This document shows, one piece after another, positions 48,208 through 61,330 of a stretch of DNA of 64,000 nucleotides. The position numbers and the translations under genes were made by a program. The DNA is from Pempheris klunzingeri (Eukaryota; Chordata; Actinopteri; Acropomatiformes; Pempheridae): assembly GCF_042242105.1 (NCBI RefSeq), contig NC_092012.1, positions 8,871,470 through 8,935,469 of the forward strand, written 5' to 3'. The notes below the pieces were generated by a model that ran no database searches, was not told where the DNA came from, and saw only the letters and a program-made list of their open reading frames with translations. Within the stretch, counting starts at the first letter, position 1. Every line of letters starts with the position of its first letter.

Positions 48208-48352
48208 TTTATGGGAAATGTAGGACTCAGTATTTTAGGAGTTTATGGGGACTTTAGTCAAGATATCTGTTCCTTCAGTTTTGTTATCTGCGTCTTGTAA
48301 GTCTGCCAACTTTATGGAAGTGTAATACTGAAATGTTGGAGTACCCCTTTAA
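48208..48352. repeat. Dispersed repeat family R4, copy 2
   Basis: In reverse complement it begins TAAAGGGGTACTCCAACATT and has TTACACTTCCATAAAGTTGG, then diverges; its far end holds ATGGGAAATGTAGGACTCAG, matching the TCTATTTCCCATAATGC part of copy 1. Confidence 0.6.
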
Positions 48353-48713
48353 ACATCCACACCTTTTATTTTCTATCTAAGCTCACACATCAGCAGCATA
48401 TTGCATGTCAAAGCATCAGAATACACCCCTGCCCTACTTCTCAGTGTCGACGTGTGACAAGGCCCCATAAAAACATGTGCTACCCTATCTGGAGTATCTT
48501 GGCTACTGACTGGCACACCCAGTGTCTGCTATGGGCATCGAATGGCACATGTCATGTGACAATGCTATGTGAAGCCGTCAGCCATGTCCACATTATGGGC
48601 TGATGTCAGCTTGCAACAGATATACTGGTACTGGGGTATATGCTGACCGAGAAGTAACAAGAAATGTTGTGTTTGTGGTATTTTAGAAACTATATTGATA
48701 TTACATAGTTTCT

Positions 48714-48727
48714 CCACTAGAGGGCAA
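48714..48727 (+). promoter_or_regulatory. CTCF-like motif
   Basis: CCACTAGAGGGCAA matches the CTCF core CCASYAGRKGGC over 12 positions. It points the opposite way to the motifs at 42322 and 45828. Confidence 0.4.
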
Positions 48728-49108
48728 TGACAAGTTTATTTCTCAACTACAAAATGTTCTCCTCATTACTTAGTACCTCATACTCACTACTTATTCTTGG
48801 CACAATTACCAGATTTAGGGGCTCTTAGTGGATCAAAAATGTTTTAATATTATTTAATCGGCACAAGTGTCACAGATATGCTGAGGACTCTTAGTCAAAA
48901 CCAAACTGATAGGGGACACAAATAAATACAATGCTAACTATTTCTCAAGGTGAAGGAAATTATGGCAAATACAGGTTTATATATGTGCTAGGATGAGGGA
49001 AATAGGAACTGGCCTTTCAAAATTAAAAACTAGAAAACGACCTAGATGATGAATTTAACAGTAAAATACATTTTTAATGTATTTTAATCAACTGATTGTT
49101 GCTGAATT

Positions 49109-49112
<4 letters not shown>

Positions 49113-49176
<64 letters not shown>
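49113..49176. repeat. (AT)32 microsatellite
   Basis: Sixty-four bases of uninterrupted AT, flanked by AT-rich sequence. Confidence 0.95.
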
Positions 49177-49181
<5 letters not shown>

Positions 49182-50429
49182 ATTATAAGATATAACATGG
49201 TGTTTACACTGGAGATCATGACATCAGTGAACATGATGTAAATAAGGTTAAATAAGTAATAAGTTTATTGTGTTTTTCCTTGATCATATGGTGGAAATCT
49301 ATTGCAACAACCTCTGGAGGTTTAAAAGTGCAAAATATGGGTTACACAGCCAGATGCCCTCACTGATACATACTGTACAATCAGAACTCCATACAGTGAC
49401 GCTGTAGCAATTCTATATACATCTGCCCTCTCCTGCTAAAGCAAAGCAGAGTCAGACCTGCTGTGAGCTGATCAGAGGCGTCTGACGTGCCACTCGGGTG
49501 GCTTGTAAACATATCTTTCTGTCTGTGTCATCTGTGAGCTATAACACACTGAGAAGTCAAAGCTCATGACACAAGAAACAGTCGGCTTGAAGATTGACGT
49601 TGTTGTGTTTCGTTGTGCTGGATTATACTGTATTAAACCCATATACAGTGTTTTTTTTTTTATTTCCAGGGGGAAAGAACACTTGACAATATACAGTAAT
49701 GCAATACAGAGAAGACATAAACTACTGCCTCATAATTACTTTAGACACGAGACAATACCTCTCTCACACAATCTAAATAAAGCATGAGCACTATGAGTTA
49801 ATAATGTAGCCTATTATCTGTGGGGGGATTATACTGTATAATAGGCCAATTGTAGTGGTTTATATTCTGGATTAATCTCCTTGAATCATTCGGGCAGTTT
49901 GAGAAATGGTGATAAGTAAAGGGACAGTTGATGACCCTACTGAGAAGCTGTGAAAAAAAGAAACCAACATTATCATAAAGGTCAAGTTAAAATAGAAATG
50001 CTGTGAAGCGGCAAAAGATAGAGATGAGACAAGAAGTTAATCAGAAAATATTTGTTGCAGTCATTTTTCAATCAAAAATACCAAAGTTGCTACAATCAGC
50101 TTCTAAAATATGAGGATTTACTGCTTGTCTTTTAGCTTTCTGGACAGTTAGCTGGGCAAAACAAGCAATTTGGGGGCAACACATTGGCATTTAGCACTAT
50201 TTCCTGAGATTTTATAGTCAAAATGACAGAAAAATAGCTGTGGATGATGAAAATCATCATCGGTTGCAGCACTGACAACAATTAATCCCAATAATTCAGC
50301 CACTGATGAACTAACATTTCACAATCACTAACACTTCTTCATATCACGTCTCATTACAAAGTCTTTTAGCTCATTTGCATGTCTCCCCTGCATGTCCACA
50401 CATTTCTGTTTTAACACCGTGCCATTAAA

Positions 50430-52128
50430 AAACCAATTCCTCGGGCCTCAAACGCAGCTCCGCAGAAATGAGATCCGACCACCGGCGCCTCGCTGACGCT
50501 CCCTCAACACGTAACCGCCATTTTATATACCACAAATTCAGCAGGAGACCAAAACCGTGAAAACGAGTCACCAAAAAGCAGCTCTCGGCCGGTGTGCGTG
50601 GCGTGCGGGAGCCGTTCAGACAGCCGACCTGCAGCCAGCTCCTCGGAGTGCCTGTGAGGGCTCTTTTCCTGCTTTCAAAGTTCCCACGGAAAGCGGAGGA
50701 CCACCCAGCGGCGCCGAGCGCGACGCCGATTAGCTGCGCGCAGCTCATTTGCATTAACGTCAGTAAAGGCTGTAGGTCAATCCTTGCGGGTGCTTTTATT
50801 GGATGTGCCGCTGTCAAGCAGTGCTGAAGAATTGGAAGGGCAAACGCCAGAAAAGGCAGAGAAAAGACAAACAGAAAATCAGCATTATGTAGCTCCTCTC
50901 TGCCTTACCTCCGCCCGCGTCAGCCGTAGATGATCCGGCCGTCCCCGATTTCAGATCCGAAACTTGTGGACACGGAGCGGTCTTGTGTTTTTTTTTTTTT
51001 TTTTTTTTTGGATTTTTTTTTTCCCCCCCTCTGTGTGTCTCTCTCAAGCGATTGCACTCTCCAGAGGTGGTGGTAGCCTACCTCCACATTTTTTTTTACA
51101 ATCTGACAGCCTCTACATCCTTTTTTTTTCCTACAGAATGAGAGAAAACCGCGGAGCCTGGTAACACTGTAGCCAATTGCACCCGGGTTTGGACCTCTGA
51201 AATCAGGCGGATCATCCTCAACCGGGCAGCGGATGCCTGAATGGAGATTGCAAGCCATCCACCAAGATCTCTCCTCTTCCCAAATTGGTGAATCTGGGCT
51301 GATAAATGGAGTGTAATGGCATTATGTGTTACGGAGGGTGTCTGACATCGGAGCGACTGGCCAGAATAACACCCTGCAGTGTGAATATTTCAGCCTGTTG
51401 ATGATGAACCGCTCAGGACTGGAGCAAAGTGTCGTGAGAACCGGTTTGTGGCCCGTGTCTTGATCTGAAGTGGGCAACCAGATTGTTTCAGAGAGGGAGA
51501 TAAGAGGAGGGGGGGTTTAAAAAAAAAAAAAAAAAGCATCATTTTTGATGGCTCTGGGGTGGGGGAGGACGACTACACATGAAACCCTGGACACAAAAAA
51601 TGGATAAAACTATTGCATGAAGCTGGCGGGGGACCGCACGGTGTGTTTTTGGGCCTACTTGATAACACTGAAGTTGAGGGGAAAATGGTGATGTGGTACG
51701 AAGAAGAAGGCTTGAAAAGGAGCCGGAGTGAGAGATAAAAATCGTCTATGGGGATCTGAGCAGCCCAGCTGAAGAATAACGGAATCCAAGTTTTCGTGGA
51801 TAAGACAGCTGCTTTGATTAAACATCTCCAATTAACTTCATGTGAAAAAAAAAAAAAAAAAAGAGGGGGAGGAAATCAGCTTCCTGGTCGGGGGGTGGGG
51901 GAAAGAAAGATATATTATTCATGCCTTGTGTCAGAGCAATTGGAGAACCGGCTTTTGCTGTGGCCTAGATGATACATACATATATATATATATGTATTTA
52001 AAAACATGAAACCTTAGGAGGAAGAGTGGACCTGACAAAGACACACAACAACAGAGGGCGAATGACACTCGGGTAGCCTCAAAGTAAAGCACTTGCGCAA
52101 AAAGAAAAAGGCTGAAGTGGGTTGAAGC
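50430..52128 (+). promoter_or_regulatory. CpG-rich start region and long 5' leader of pde8a
   Basis: Between 50430 and 50960 the base composition changes sharply: many CG dinucleotides (for example CGCCTCGCTGACGC, GCGGCGCCGAGCGCGACGCC) in an otherwise AT-rich region, as in a vertebrate CpG-island promoter. From there to the ATG at 52129 the sequence has T, A and G homopolymers (50988-51009, 51518-51535, 51846-51862) and several upstream ATGs. Whether the leader is continuous or spliced is not visible; TTTTCCTACAG at about 51127-51137 could be an acceptor. Confidence 0.4.
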
Positions 52129-52281
52129 ATGGGCTGTGCTTCAAGTATTCATATCTCTGATAGGGTGGTCTACCACAGTGGAAAAGAGTCCGAGGATTCC
52201 CACTCACCCCAGCAGACTAATACCACTCAGCATCAAGGAAATCCTGCCTCGGGACTACCCCTAAAACCCCCGAGCTGCAAG
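52129..52281 (+). CDS. pde8a: High-affinity cAMP phosphodiesterase 8, first coding exon (rest outside window)
   Basis: Encodes 51 residues, MGCASSIHISDRVVYHSGKE onward to PSCK, then a splice donor (AAG, GTGAGG). The start MGCAxSIHIS is diagnostic of PDE8, which hydrolyses cAMP with high affinity and does not respond to IBMX. Gly2 and Cys3 form an N-myristoylation/palmitoylation signal that places the enzyme at membranes. SIHISDR is nearer PDE8A (SIHISER) than PDE8B, while the later acidic, serine-rich part resembles PDE8B, so the paralog is likely but not certain. No REC, PAS or catalytic HD-domain exon occurs in the following 11.7 kb, so the gene continues past base 64000 with a long first intron. 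Confidence 0.8.
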
Positions 52282-53682
52282 GTGAGGGAACCTACATTCA
52301 TTACATTTACAGATACACAGGAACAAGACTGTGCATGAGGGTGAGAAATGTGTGCGTGCGTGAGTGTGTGTGTTACATAAACTTGTCCTGCAATAGGCCT
52401 CTTTTCCACAATAGAAAAGAACTATATGTGTCCTGTAATAATGATGTCACCATACAAGCATCTTTCCAAAAATGGCAACAGTGTAGGCGAAATATACAGT
52501 AAGACACTGAAAAAAGGGGGGAAACAATAAAGCCAGCACACATTGAACTATTCAGCACTACAGGTACGTTATTTTTTGTAGGCAGTGCATAACTTTCACT
52601 TAAACTTCCTTCACACGAAACATTTTCAATGCTTTGCTGCACAACTTTGCTGCTTTTTGTAATGTAGAGGAACTGAGCCGTGACACACACTCAGTGAAAG
52701 GTCACGGGGTCACGCACCGACCTGAGGTGTTGTTCTCTTTGTAGTTTTTATGTAAGATCCGGTGTTAAAGCAAACATTTGAAGCAGCGTTCGGCTGCTTT
52801 ACATGCACCTTACTTGTATGATCTTACTGCTGGGGTAACGCACTTTATAGAGCCGCAATCTGAGCGATGAAGCGCTGTTGCCAAACACGGTTCCTCTCAC
52901 TTGACACCGCTTTGGCCTCTGCTTCACCTTTCTACCAGCTGTGCTTTGCAGTAGGATGTCCTCTCCTGTGGGATCTTATGGAGGCCTGAACTTTGCGTTT
53001 CATGCATTAAAGGAGACATAATAAGTAATTTATAGAAACATTTGGCTGTAAGTGTTTGCAAAGCGGACCGGTATGTCTGAATGGAAAGTAGGAGTAGGTA
53101 TTGAAAGGGACTGAGTGACATAATAGCAAAAAGTTTGCCATCGGTGTGTTACATCATCGCAAAAAATAACAGTCCCATTTGTGTATTGGACCACAAATAA
53201 TTACACTAACGGAGGATAACAAAATGTGCTGCGCCTGCTTGTATGCCGGGACTAAATAGGTGTTTCTAATCAAGACTATGATGATTCATGTTAATATTTG
53301 GCATTTATGTAGGTTACATACGTGCATATGAACAACCTGTTGGCAGATGTGTGTTTTAGAGGTGAGACAGATGTAATTTTTTACAGTAAACTAAGAATTG
53401 GAAATTAAGTGCCGGGAAAAGGCCTCATCCCATTGATAAACTCAGCAATCAAGCAACGCTGACTTGAGGACAGTTATTATGTGTTATTCTATCTCTAAAT
53501 GAAGAATAATGGTGCAGAAGCCTCAAGCAGCAGCACATTGATAATAAAATCAAACACGCTTGCACAGTAATGTTTGCATGTGCATATGCAGGTGTGTGCA
53601 AACACAAAACGTCCGTATCCAAAGTGTGATCTTGTGAATCTAGTAGCGCTTGAGTGCGTCTGTGTGTTGGTTGTTGTCATGA

Positions 53683-53710
<28 letters not shown>
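53683..53710. repeat. (GT)14 microsatellite
   Basis: Pure GT run in pde8a intron 1. Confidence 0.9.
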
Positions 53711-53713
<3 letters not shown>

Positions 53714-55621
53714 TCAGACAGACCGCAGGCTATTTGAGGGCCTCTGTCAAGCTGAATTTTGTGGCCAAATGTCACTGCAGGATGCAGTGAGAAGTCAGTG
53801 TGACAGATGCCCCCATGTCAAGACGCCCACTGTGCCTTTGATTGAATTAGACTAATACTGATTGAGTTAGACTAATGGTATACAAATCTCCTTCGGCTGG
53901 AAATGGTTAGTCCCCATTCTGTAAGGTGTCATTTTTAACGTCCTCTGCGAGCGGCAGGGTTTCATTTTGGCATCATGTATAGAAAAGAAAAGTTGCTCTG
54001 GTCAATAATAATGTGTACATTAGCTTGCCATGATGCATTCAAGGCTCGGTGATACATGCCGCTGCTGCTTGTTGTAGCTCTTTTGATTTCTGCTCCCTAT
54101 AAAGGATCAATAACAGCCATTGATTGGTCTGGAATTGTGTGCATGCACCACCTAGATTTAATAAGGCATTTTGCAACACATTGTCATTGCGAAAAGCACT
54201 CATTTCTTGCATTTCATTGAGAATAACTTTAGAATAGAGGCTTTCAGAGCTGTCAGTATTTTATTTGAAATGGTAGAGTGGCAGCAGATCCCAGTAGGTG
54301 TCAGTAGAAAATAGACCTGGAACTTCAGTTCACTGACAAAAACTTTTTGTTAACCGATTCATTTTTCAAGCAGTGATGCCATGTAATGTCTGGTTCTAGC
54401 TGGAGCTGCTGCTTGTCTTGTGTGATATCTTATGTAAACTGAATATCTTTGCTTTAATTGTCCGAAACAGTCTCAAACCCAATTTGAAGAGGTCACATTT
54501 GGGATGTAGGAACATTTGAGTGAAAACTTGTGATTGAATTCTGATTTTTTTAATTTTTTTTTTGTATTCTTTCACCAAAACACAGGGAAATTATTGGCAG
54601 ATTAATCAATAATGATAGTTGCCCCCTTAATAGAAAGTATATTAGATCCACATCATTAGGAATGATTTCTTATATGCTTTGCTTTTAGTTTCTGTGTGCA
54701 TGTTGGTCCCCTGGCTCCTGTCATTGTGACTCTGAAGGGAGAAGACACATTCATCCCCTTTCGGCTGATAATAATCATCCACATCCACACACAGTTTGCA
54801 GTAGGTACAGTAAAGTGCCCAAGTTTAGCATATTACAAAACTGAATTAAACAAACATTAAAGCTGTGCTGTATCTTTGCTTTTAGGGAGAGAGAGAGAGA
54901 GAGAGGGGTAGAGAACATGTGCAGGCGTCTACAGTGTGAGAAAGATTCAATAGAAGTTTGGGAGTGTGATGTGAGTCTTTGTCAAGGGTACGTTACCATC
55001 TGGGCGATGATAAGGCTCAAGTACAAGGTCCTGTGATAGTGGGCATTTTGTGTGTGTGTGTGTAGACAGAGAAAGACCTCAGCCAAACACAACACCATTT
55101 ATCTGGCCTTGACTTTACTAGTCTGGTTGCCCCCACTCAAGGAAATCAAGTAGCTGTCTCTCCCCCCCCCCCCCCGGTCAGCAAATGTAGAATCAGTTTT
55201 ACCAGTTACCTCTTACTATAAATGGAAAATGGCCATAACAGGTCCTAAAGTTATACGTATCCAGAGAGTAAAACCATCTTGCTTGCTGCCTGATTCTAGC
55301 CTCTGCATGCTTTAACGTAAGTGGTGGAATCACTCAGCCATGCCTCAGACTTCCCCCATTAAAAAACACCCTCCCATCCCCAGAAGTGACAAGGCACACA
55401 AGGCTGCTTTTCTAAACTAAAGCCTCAGTTGGGAAACACTTAACTGTCGCTAACTCGCAGCACAGAACTTTAAAAAAAAAGTTTCTGAACCAAACACCTC
55501 ATGTGATACATCAAACTTTTAAAGAGTGTGCAGTTAGATATGATGCACCGCCGAACTGGGCAGCCTCTCTCCATTTGTCAGTTTTTCTCTCCCACTGTTT
55601 TTGTGTGTGCTCTCTGGTCAG

Positions 55622-55622
<1 letters not shown>

Positions 55623-55653
<31 letters not shown>
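55623..55653. repeat. (TG)15 microsatellite
   Basis: Pure TG run in pde8a intron 1. Confidence 0.9.
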
Positions 55654-55655
<2 letters not shown>

Positions 55656-56231
55656 AGTCTAAGTTGAGAGTCATTGGGTAATTTATTCCAGAGGAGGGCA
55701 AAGGCTCAGCATGGTGATGAATTAATCCACTGTGCTTTTTCTGCTGGCTGAGAGGAAAGAGACTGATATTGGCTCTTTTTCTTTCTCTCTTTTTCACTTT
55801 CTTTCATTTGGCTATCAAACTTTCTCTGCTCTTCCCCTGGCTGTTGCTCTTGCTCTATAAAAACTTTTGTTCTTAGATATCACTCCCTGAATGCCCAGAG
55901 TTAATGCATTTATCTTTTTAACGTCATAATCACACATGAGATTTAATACACAGTAGGAGCAGTGTCCCTCTGTGCACCCGTAGAAATGTGAACGTTCAGT
56001 TGACTTCAATGGCCCTGCTGTTGTCTTTGTCCTTACAGCTGCTGATTGGATCAAGTGATGGACTGTGCTTATCTATCTGTCTATCAAGGATGTCATGTGT
56101 ATGCACAATGGTCTTTTATAGCTCAGAGCATGGCACTAACCCCTGGCACCCTGCCATAGTTAGCAGTTAGCAAAGTTTTGGTGCTATGAGGCACTGCGGA
56201 TAAAAACATCCTACCAAACGGCACATGTCTA

Positions 56232-56545
56232 TTAAAGGAATAGTTTAACATTTTGGTTATATGCTTATCTTTCCTGCTGAGTGTTAGATAAGAAGATTGA
56301 TGCTACTCTCATGTATGAAACTGGAGCCAGCAGCTTAGCTTAGCTTAGCTTAGCATAAACACCGGAAACAGCTAGCAGGGATCCTGCAGCCAGGCTAGCC
56401 GTTTCCCCCCTGCTTCCAGTCTTTGTGCTAAGCTAAGATAAGCTAAGCTAAGATAAAGGGACACTAGCTGATTGAATTGATATTGATCTTCTAATTAAAC
56501 CAAAAAAAAAAAGTGATTTCTGAAAAAGTTAAATTACTCCTTTAA
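56232..56545. mobile_element. Foldback MITE with TTAAAGGA termini (GCTTAGC family)
   Basis: The ends are inverted repeats: TTAAAGGAATAGTTTAAC at the left and, reverse-complemented, TTAAAGGAGTAATTTAAC at the right. Inside, AGCTTAGCTTAGCTTAGC at 56333-56352 faces CTAAGCTAAGATAAGC near 56430-56446, and AAACAGCTAGC faces GCTAGCCGTTTC, so much of the element can fold into one hairpin. No coding capacity. Relics occur at 12968, 34775 and 57826. Confidence 0.75.
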
Positions 56546-57825
56546 GTCCAAAAAACATGTTTCATTCTCTACAGTAATTGCAGGATTTTCCCTACTTTTA
56601 AATTCACTGACATCAAAAGACACTTCACAAATGACACGAGCGCAGCCTTTAGCCGTTCATTACGTTTCATTTCAACAATAAAACATCAGCTGCAGTGTAA
56701 CTCTGTGTTTCCCTTCCTGTCTGGAGAGTCTCCAGGGGCGGTAGGGGGTAATTTTTTTGCCATGTCATTTATCTCCACTGGCACATGGGCAAAAGGAGTT
56801 GAGAGGAAGCGACATGGGGCCAGTGGAGCACCCACAGTCCACTGATTGACTGATGTATTGGCAGCTCTAGATATTTAAAGATGTTTGTATCCTGCAGGGG
56901 ATTTGTTCAAGATAAATCGTGTTACGCCAGTGTTTATACATTTTATTTCCTAGAACCAGTCTATTTTTGAACATTAGCCCTTATACTTGATATAATGACA
57001 CCAATGTCTCTCACTGATGATAGCGTGAACGCTGATCCTGCGTAGAAATCAAATTAGGATAATATAATAAATCCCTTTGTCACCTTGAGTGTAGATACAG
57101 TGGGTCTCTTCATCTCCGAGAGCTTGCTCACTTATGAGGTGTCAATTGGGTGCATGTACTTATGAAACAGAACCTCCCATTGTTTTTGAAATAGTCTTAA
57201 CAAATAAGGCCACATTCAAAGCTTGTTCTGCCCCCCCTCCAGGTTAAGAATTTAGTATCATAAGGTCAGCATGTGATAGTTTCATGAGATTATGTAAATG
57301 GTATTCTTCCAAAACAAGGCACTAGAAGTGTTTACTTTGTAGCAGCGCTCTCTGTTCTCATTCAGAAGCTCACAGGAATGTCGATGTGAGTGGGCCCTGG
57401 TCCACTAGTGGCCTTTTAAGCTCCTCCTTAACTGTGACTCTCTAAGCTGTGATCATCTGCAGGCCAGGGACCGTGGTGTCATGCTAACGATGTGTGTTTC
57501 AAAGGTGGCTTTAGACTTTTAGGACTGGAGACGATCAGTGTGAGAAGTGCTGAAGTGGACTATGAGGTGATACTCCTAAGCCTTCTAGGTGTGCAGCTCC
57601 CCTGAGTTTTCTTTAGTCTGTTGACTGTGTTGACTGTCAGACTGTGTTGACTGTGTCTTGTAAACATGGCTACCATCGCTATAGAAGTAACACACCGATC
57701 AGTCACTTCATTTGTCCAATTGGGGCGATTGGATGTGTAGAAGTGAAACAGAAACACAAAGTAAAAAAAACACCACAAACACATAAATACAAAACAGAAA
57801 TATGTAAAAGCTGTGGTTCTGCTGG

Positions 57826-58090
57826 GGGTTACTATTTCTTAGCCAGGTGCAGCGACTTCCTGGAGTCTTGAAGTTGCTGGTTTTCCACTTGGGTTTTTGT
57901 ACAGATTGAAGATTTATTTAATTGGCGAGCTTCAGGGATGCCTGCAGGCTGATTTTTGTTACCTGTGGACAGAGCCAGGCTAGCTCTTTCCTCCTGTTTC
58001 CAGTCGTTATGCTAAGCTAAGCTAAGATAAGCTAAGCGGCTACTGGCTGTAGCTTCATATTTACCTTATAGACACAAAGAGTGGTCCACA
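57826..58090. mobile_element. Partial copy of the GCTTAGC foldback family
   Basis: GCGACTTCCTGGAGTCTTG, TGGACAGAGCCAGGCTAGCT, CTGTTTCCAGTCGTTATGC, TAAGCTAAGCTAAGATAAGC and TAGCTTCATATTTACCTTAT follow each other as in the right half of longer members of this fish family. It has a central segment that the 56232 copy lacks. Confidence 0.65.
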
Positions 58091-61000
58091 TTTTGGCACT
58101 ATGTTTACAATTGTGTTTTGTGAACTTCAGTGATCAGTTTGCTTCCCTTCTCTGTAGCTCTTAGCAGTCTATTTGTTCATTTACAGTTTAGCCATATTTT
58201 CAGTGTATCTTTCATGTGAATACAGCCTTCAGATATTACAGCGATGTCATGTGCATATCCTCCCTACTAACATCTCTCAAGATCTTAATCCCACACTTTA
58301 GAATGGTTTTGAAAAGTACACCATGTACAAAACCCACCACCATTTTTAATCCAAAGGAGGAGCTAATCTGAGGGTCATCTGTCTTGTGCAGTGTCACAGT
58401 GTCGGTGTCCATAGGCATGTTTTTAGCCTTATTTGGTGATTGTGGATTGCTGTAACCATGCACAACACACCGTGGTAACAATGCTAACAGCCATGTTAAC
58501 AGCATCTGGTTACTTGAGAACTTTGGCCATTTTCACGCTCTGTCAGACCACTTTCCTTGCAGCCAGAATAAACTGAAAAAAATGTTGTGTACAGTACAGT
58601 ATGCTGATAGATTCTTCCTAGGGCAAAATATACAAAGCACCTAAAATTGAAAGATTTAGTATTAAACTATAAAGCTGACGGGTATTTCACTGCAAAATTT
58701 GGCAGTCGATTTGAAACTATTTTAGAGTCAAAATGCTCCCGAGGCTTTGACTTCATTTTGCTGCCTTTCTTCACTAAAGAAGTGCTGAGCAGACAAGAGC
58801 CTCACTGGATTTAAGTGAACAGGCCTGCAGCTTATTGGCTATAGTAAACACGCGAGACACTCATTCACCTGCTGGACACTGCATTAAGCCAGCAGCACTT
58901 ATATCCTTCCTTGTTTTAATGGACGTAGCTATGACGCAAAACCCTCTGGTGCGTGTCCTGCCTTTTGCTCTGAAGATATACTGTACCCTCAGTTGATATA
59001 TCCCCTAGAATTTTTACGGGGCAGAGCACAGATGGTGCACATTGTTTTTTGTAGTGCGAGGTGTGTGGTTGCAAGGACATATTTCGGGGGCATTACAACA
59101 ATTCAGTCCAAAGCTCAACTCACGTTTTGGCCTTTAACTGAACAGTAACGAGTATACATAGTCAGCTTAGTTCACCCCTCTGGTCATTTTTTTTTGACTT
59201 TTGGCAAATTTGACTTTTGCTTTTGTAAAGATCAGACTCCATGAAACGCAAAAGAAAATATTGTTGGTATACTTAACCGTAGCAGCAGTGTAATACTTCA
59301 AAGCATTTAGCCGTGACATGCAAATGAATTTTGAGGTTAAGATGCAGGAACAGGAAGTGCGCCTGTCAGCATTGCTCAGCTCAGCCATGGTCAAACATTT
59401 TCTGTAGGAAGTCAGGTCTAAATGTATACATGAATTTATTGGCCTGTAACATTTGGGCCTTGGATTTATCGAAACCACATCTTCCCCACTGAGATCCATA
59501 AATCAAGATGAGTATATTCAATATAATCTGGTTTGTTAAATTCAACAAAAACAAAATATTCCATTTTAGCTTCTTCTACCAATTCTTCTGATTTTAATGT
59601 TTACATATGTGAAAAGAACCGTCTTTGACATGCATTTAGAATCATTTGTTACCAAGCAGATTTGAGCATCCAGTCACTGCATGTGGTGTGACATGTGGTG
59701 TGACAAATTTATAATCTAGGTGGTATTTTGACCACCATAGGAGAGCAGGAAATGTTTCATTGGAAACAATGAGAGTGCATGTCCCATAAGAATAATAACT
59801 GACATGCACATGAGAAACAATGAAAGACAGTTGAACACATTTATTACTTTATACTACCCGTGAATCAGTAGTGTAAACATTCCTGCACACCTGTCAAAAG
59901 CATCTGTGTCCTATATTTTACCTGTTGCACCTGCCTGATTACATTCCTCACAGGTCGTCTGTTTTAGCTGTGTGCAGTGTAACAGAATAGCTGCTTGTTG
60001 CAATATGAAATATTCTCTGTTACACATAATACAAATAATGTATTTCAAATAAGAGGCATTTCCACCCAGTAGTTTCTCATAACATAAGCAGCTTCCACAG
60101 CTTCTGCTTTTGGGGCTGAAGAATCCATAAAAGGTAAATGTGAAGCCTTAAATTTGGATTTGTCAGAGGCTGTGTTTGTTGATCGTTCTTTTTTTTATTG
60201 TATCCATATCCACATCACACCACTCTCTACTTACTGTCCATCATCTAAGACCGTCATGAAAATTGGAAGCCTTTGTCATAAAATAATCCCTCAAATACGT
60301 CTCCTCACAAACTGTCCTTTTAGTTCATCTTGTCTTATTCATTAAAAGGTTGGGTTGAGACCATACTGTTTGCGTTTTACAAAAGTTACAAGAAAATCCT
60401 GGGAAGGGTGAGATACTGCAGGTTCAATACAAGTGCACTGTGAGATGATTAGGAAAAGGCGCATTAGATCTGGTAAATAGGGTTTAAATCTGAGTGACAT
60501 GTCTGGTAGCCAAAAACTGAAGAGGTTTGACGTTGAGTTGTCACTATATCCATAAACATCAAATAGGTTCAAGATGGAATGACATCATATTATTTTAATA
60601 TATTACATATTCATATTCATTTGTTGCGCTTCTCCTTTTTTAATGCTCAACAGTCTTGAGTTTATGCTATTGTATTTTATAGCAATAAACTTTAAATGTC
60701 AGGGTTAGTATAGAAGCAGAAAGAGGCCATAAGGATTTGAATCTCATCCGAAGGGCCTGAATGCCTCATTGTGAAATGTTATCAGTGCTGAACACCTAAA
60801 TTCCATTTACAGTACAGCAAATGGAAACATTTTACAGTGAAAACCATCTATCTGAATCCACATGGTTTAAATTTGGAAAATCTCAGAAGGTAATTTGTAG
60901 GTGTGCAGTTTCAAAAACATGACTTCACAAATTAAGATAATTTGAATTGAATTGAATTACCTCTTCCAAATTTACCACAGTAAAATATTTCAATGTATCA

Positions 61001-61310
61001 AGTTCAGTGGTAGTCAAATTTCAAAGTATTCAGTATGGAGTAAATTTCACAGTTGGATGTTAAGTTGCTTATGAAATTATAGACTTATTCAGTTGCTGTT
61101 GTCCTGGTTTAACATGCACTTTTGTTTACTACTAAGCTTTTCTGTTAACAAGTATTTGTTTTCTATTCACAACGTTTATTTCATTAATGCAACGGGGTTA
61201 TTTTGCAAAAAAGTCTAGGCTTTATGTGTGTTTACAACTTTCCACGAATGTGTGTATTGGCATGCAGTCATCGAATCCCCATTCCTCATTCATTGTTTGT
61301 GTGTATGTAT

Positions 61311-61330
61311 GTGTGTGTGTGTGTGTGTGT
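61311..61330. repeat. (GT)10 microsatellite
   Basis: Short GT run preceded by imperfect GTAT units. Confidence 0.85.

Larger units (their letters stand above)
41190..50400. other. Intergenic region gatm-pde8a, no gene seen
   Basis: About 9 kb without a recognisable coding exon on either strand. It contains dispersed repeats (44541-44790, 47160-47360, 48208-48352), a long AT microsatellite (49113-49176), a perfect inverted repeat (46295-46339) and CTCF-like motifs. Open frames here (for example 47314-47631 on the minus strand) have no family likeness. Confidence 0.6.

Noticed and set aside
50425-50817. Open frame of 130 codons on the minus strand
   Set aside because: Falls in the CpG-rich zone where stop codons are scarce; no known domain, so a composition effect is the simpler reading.
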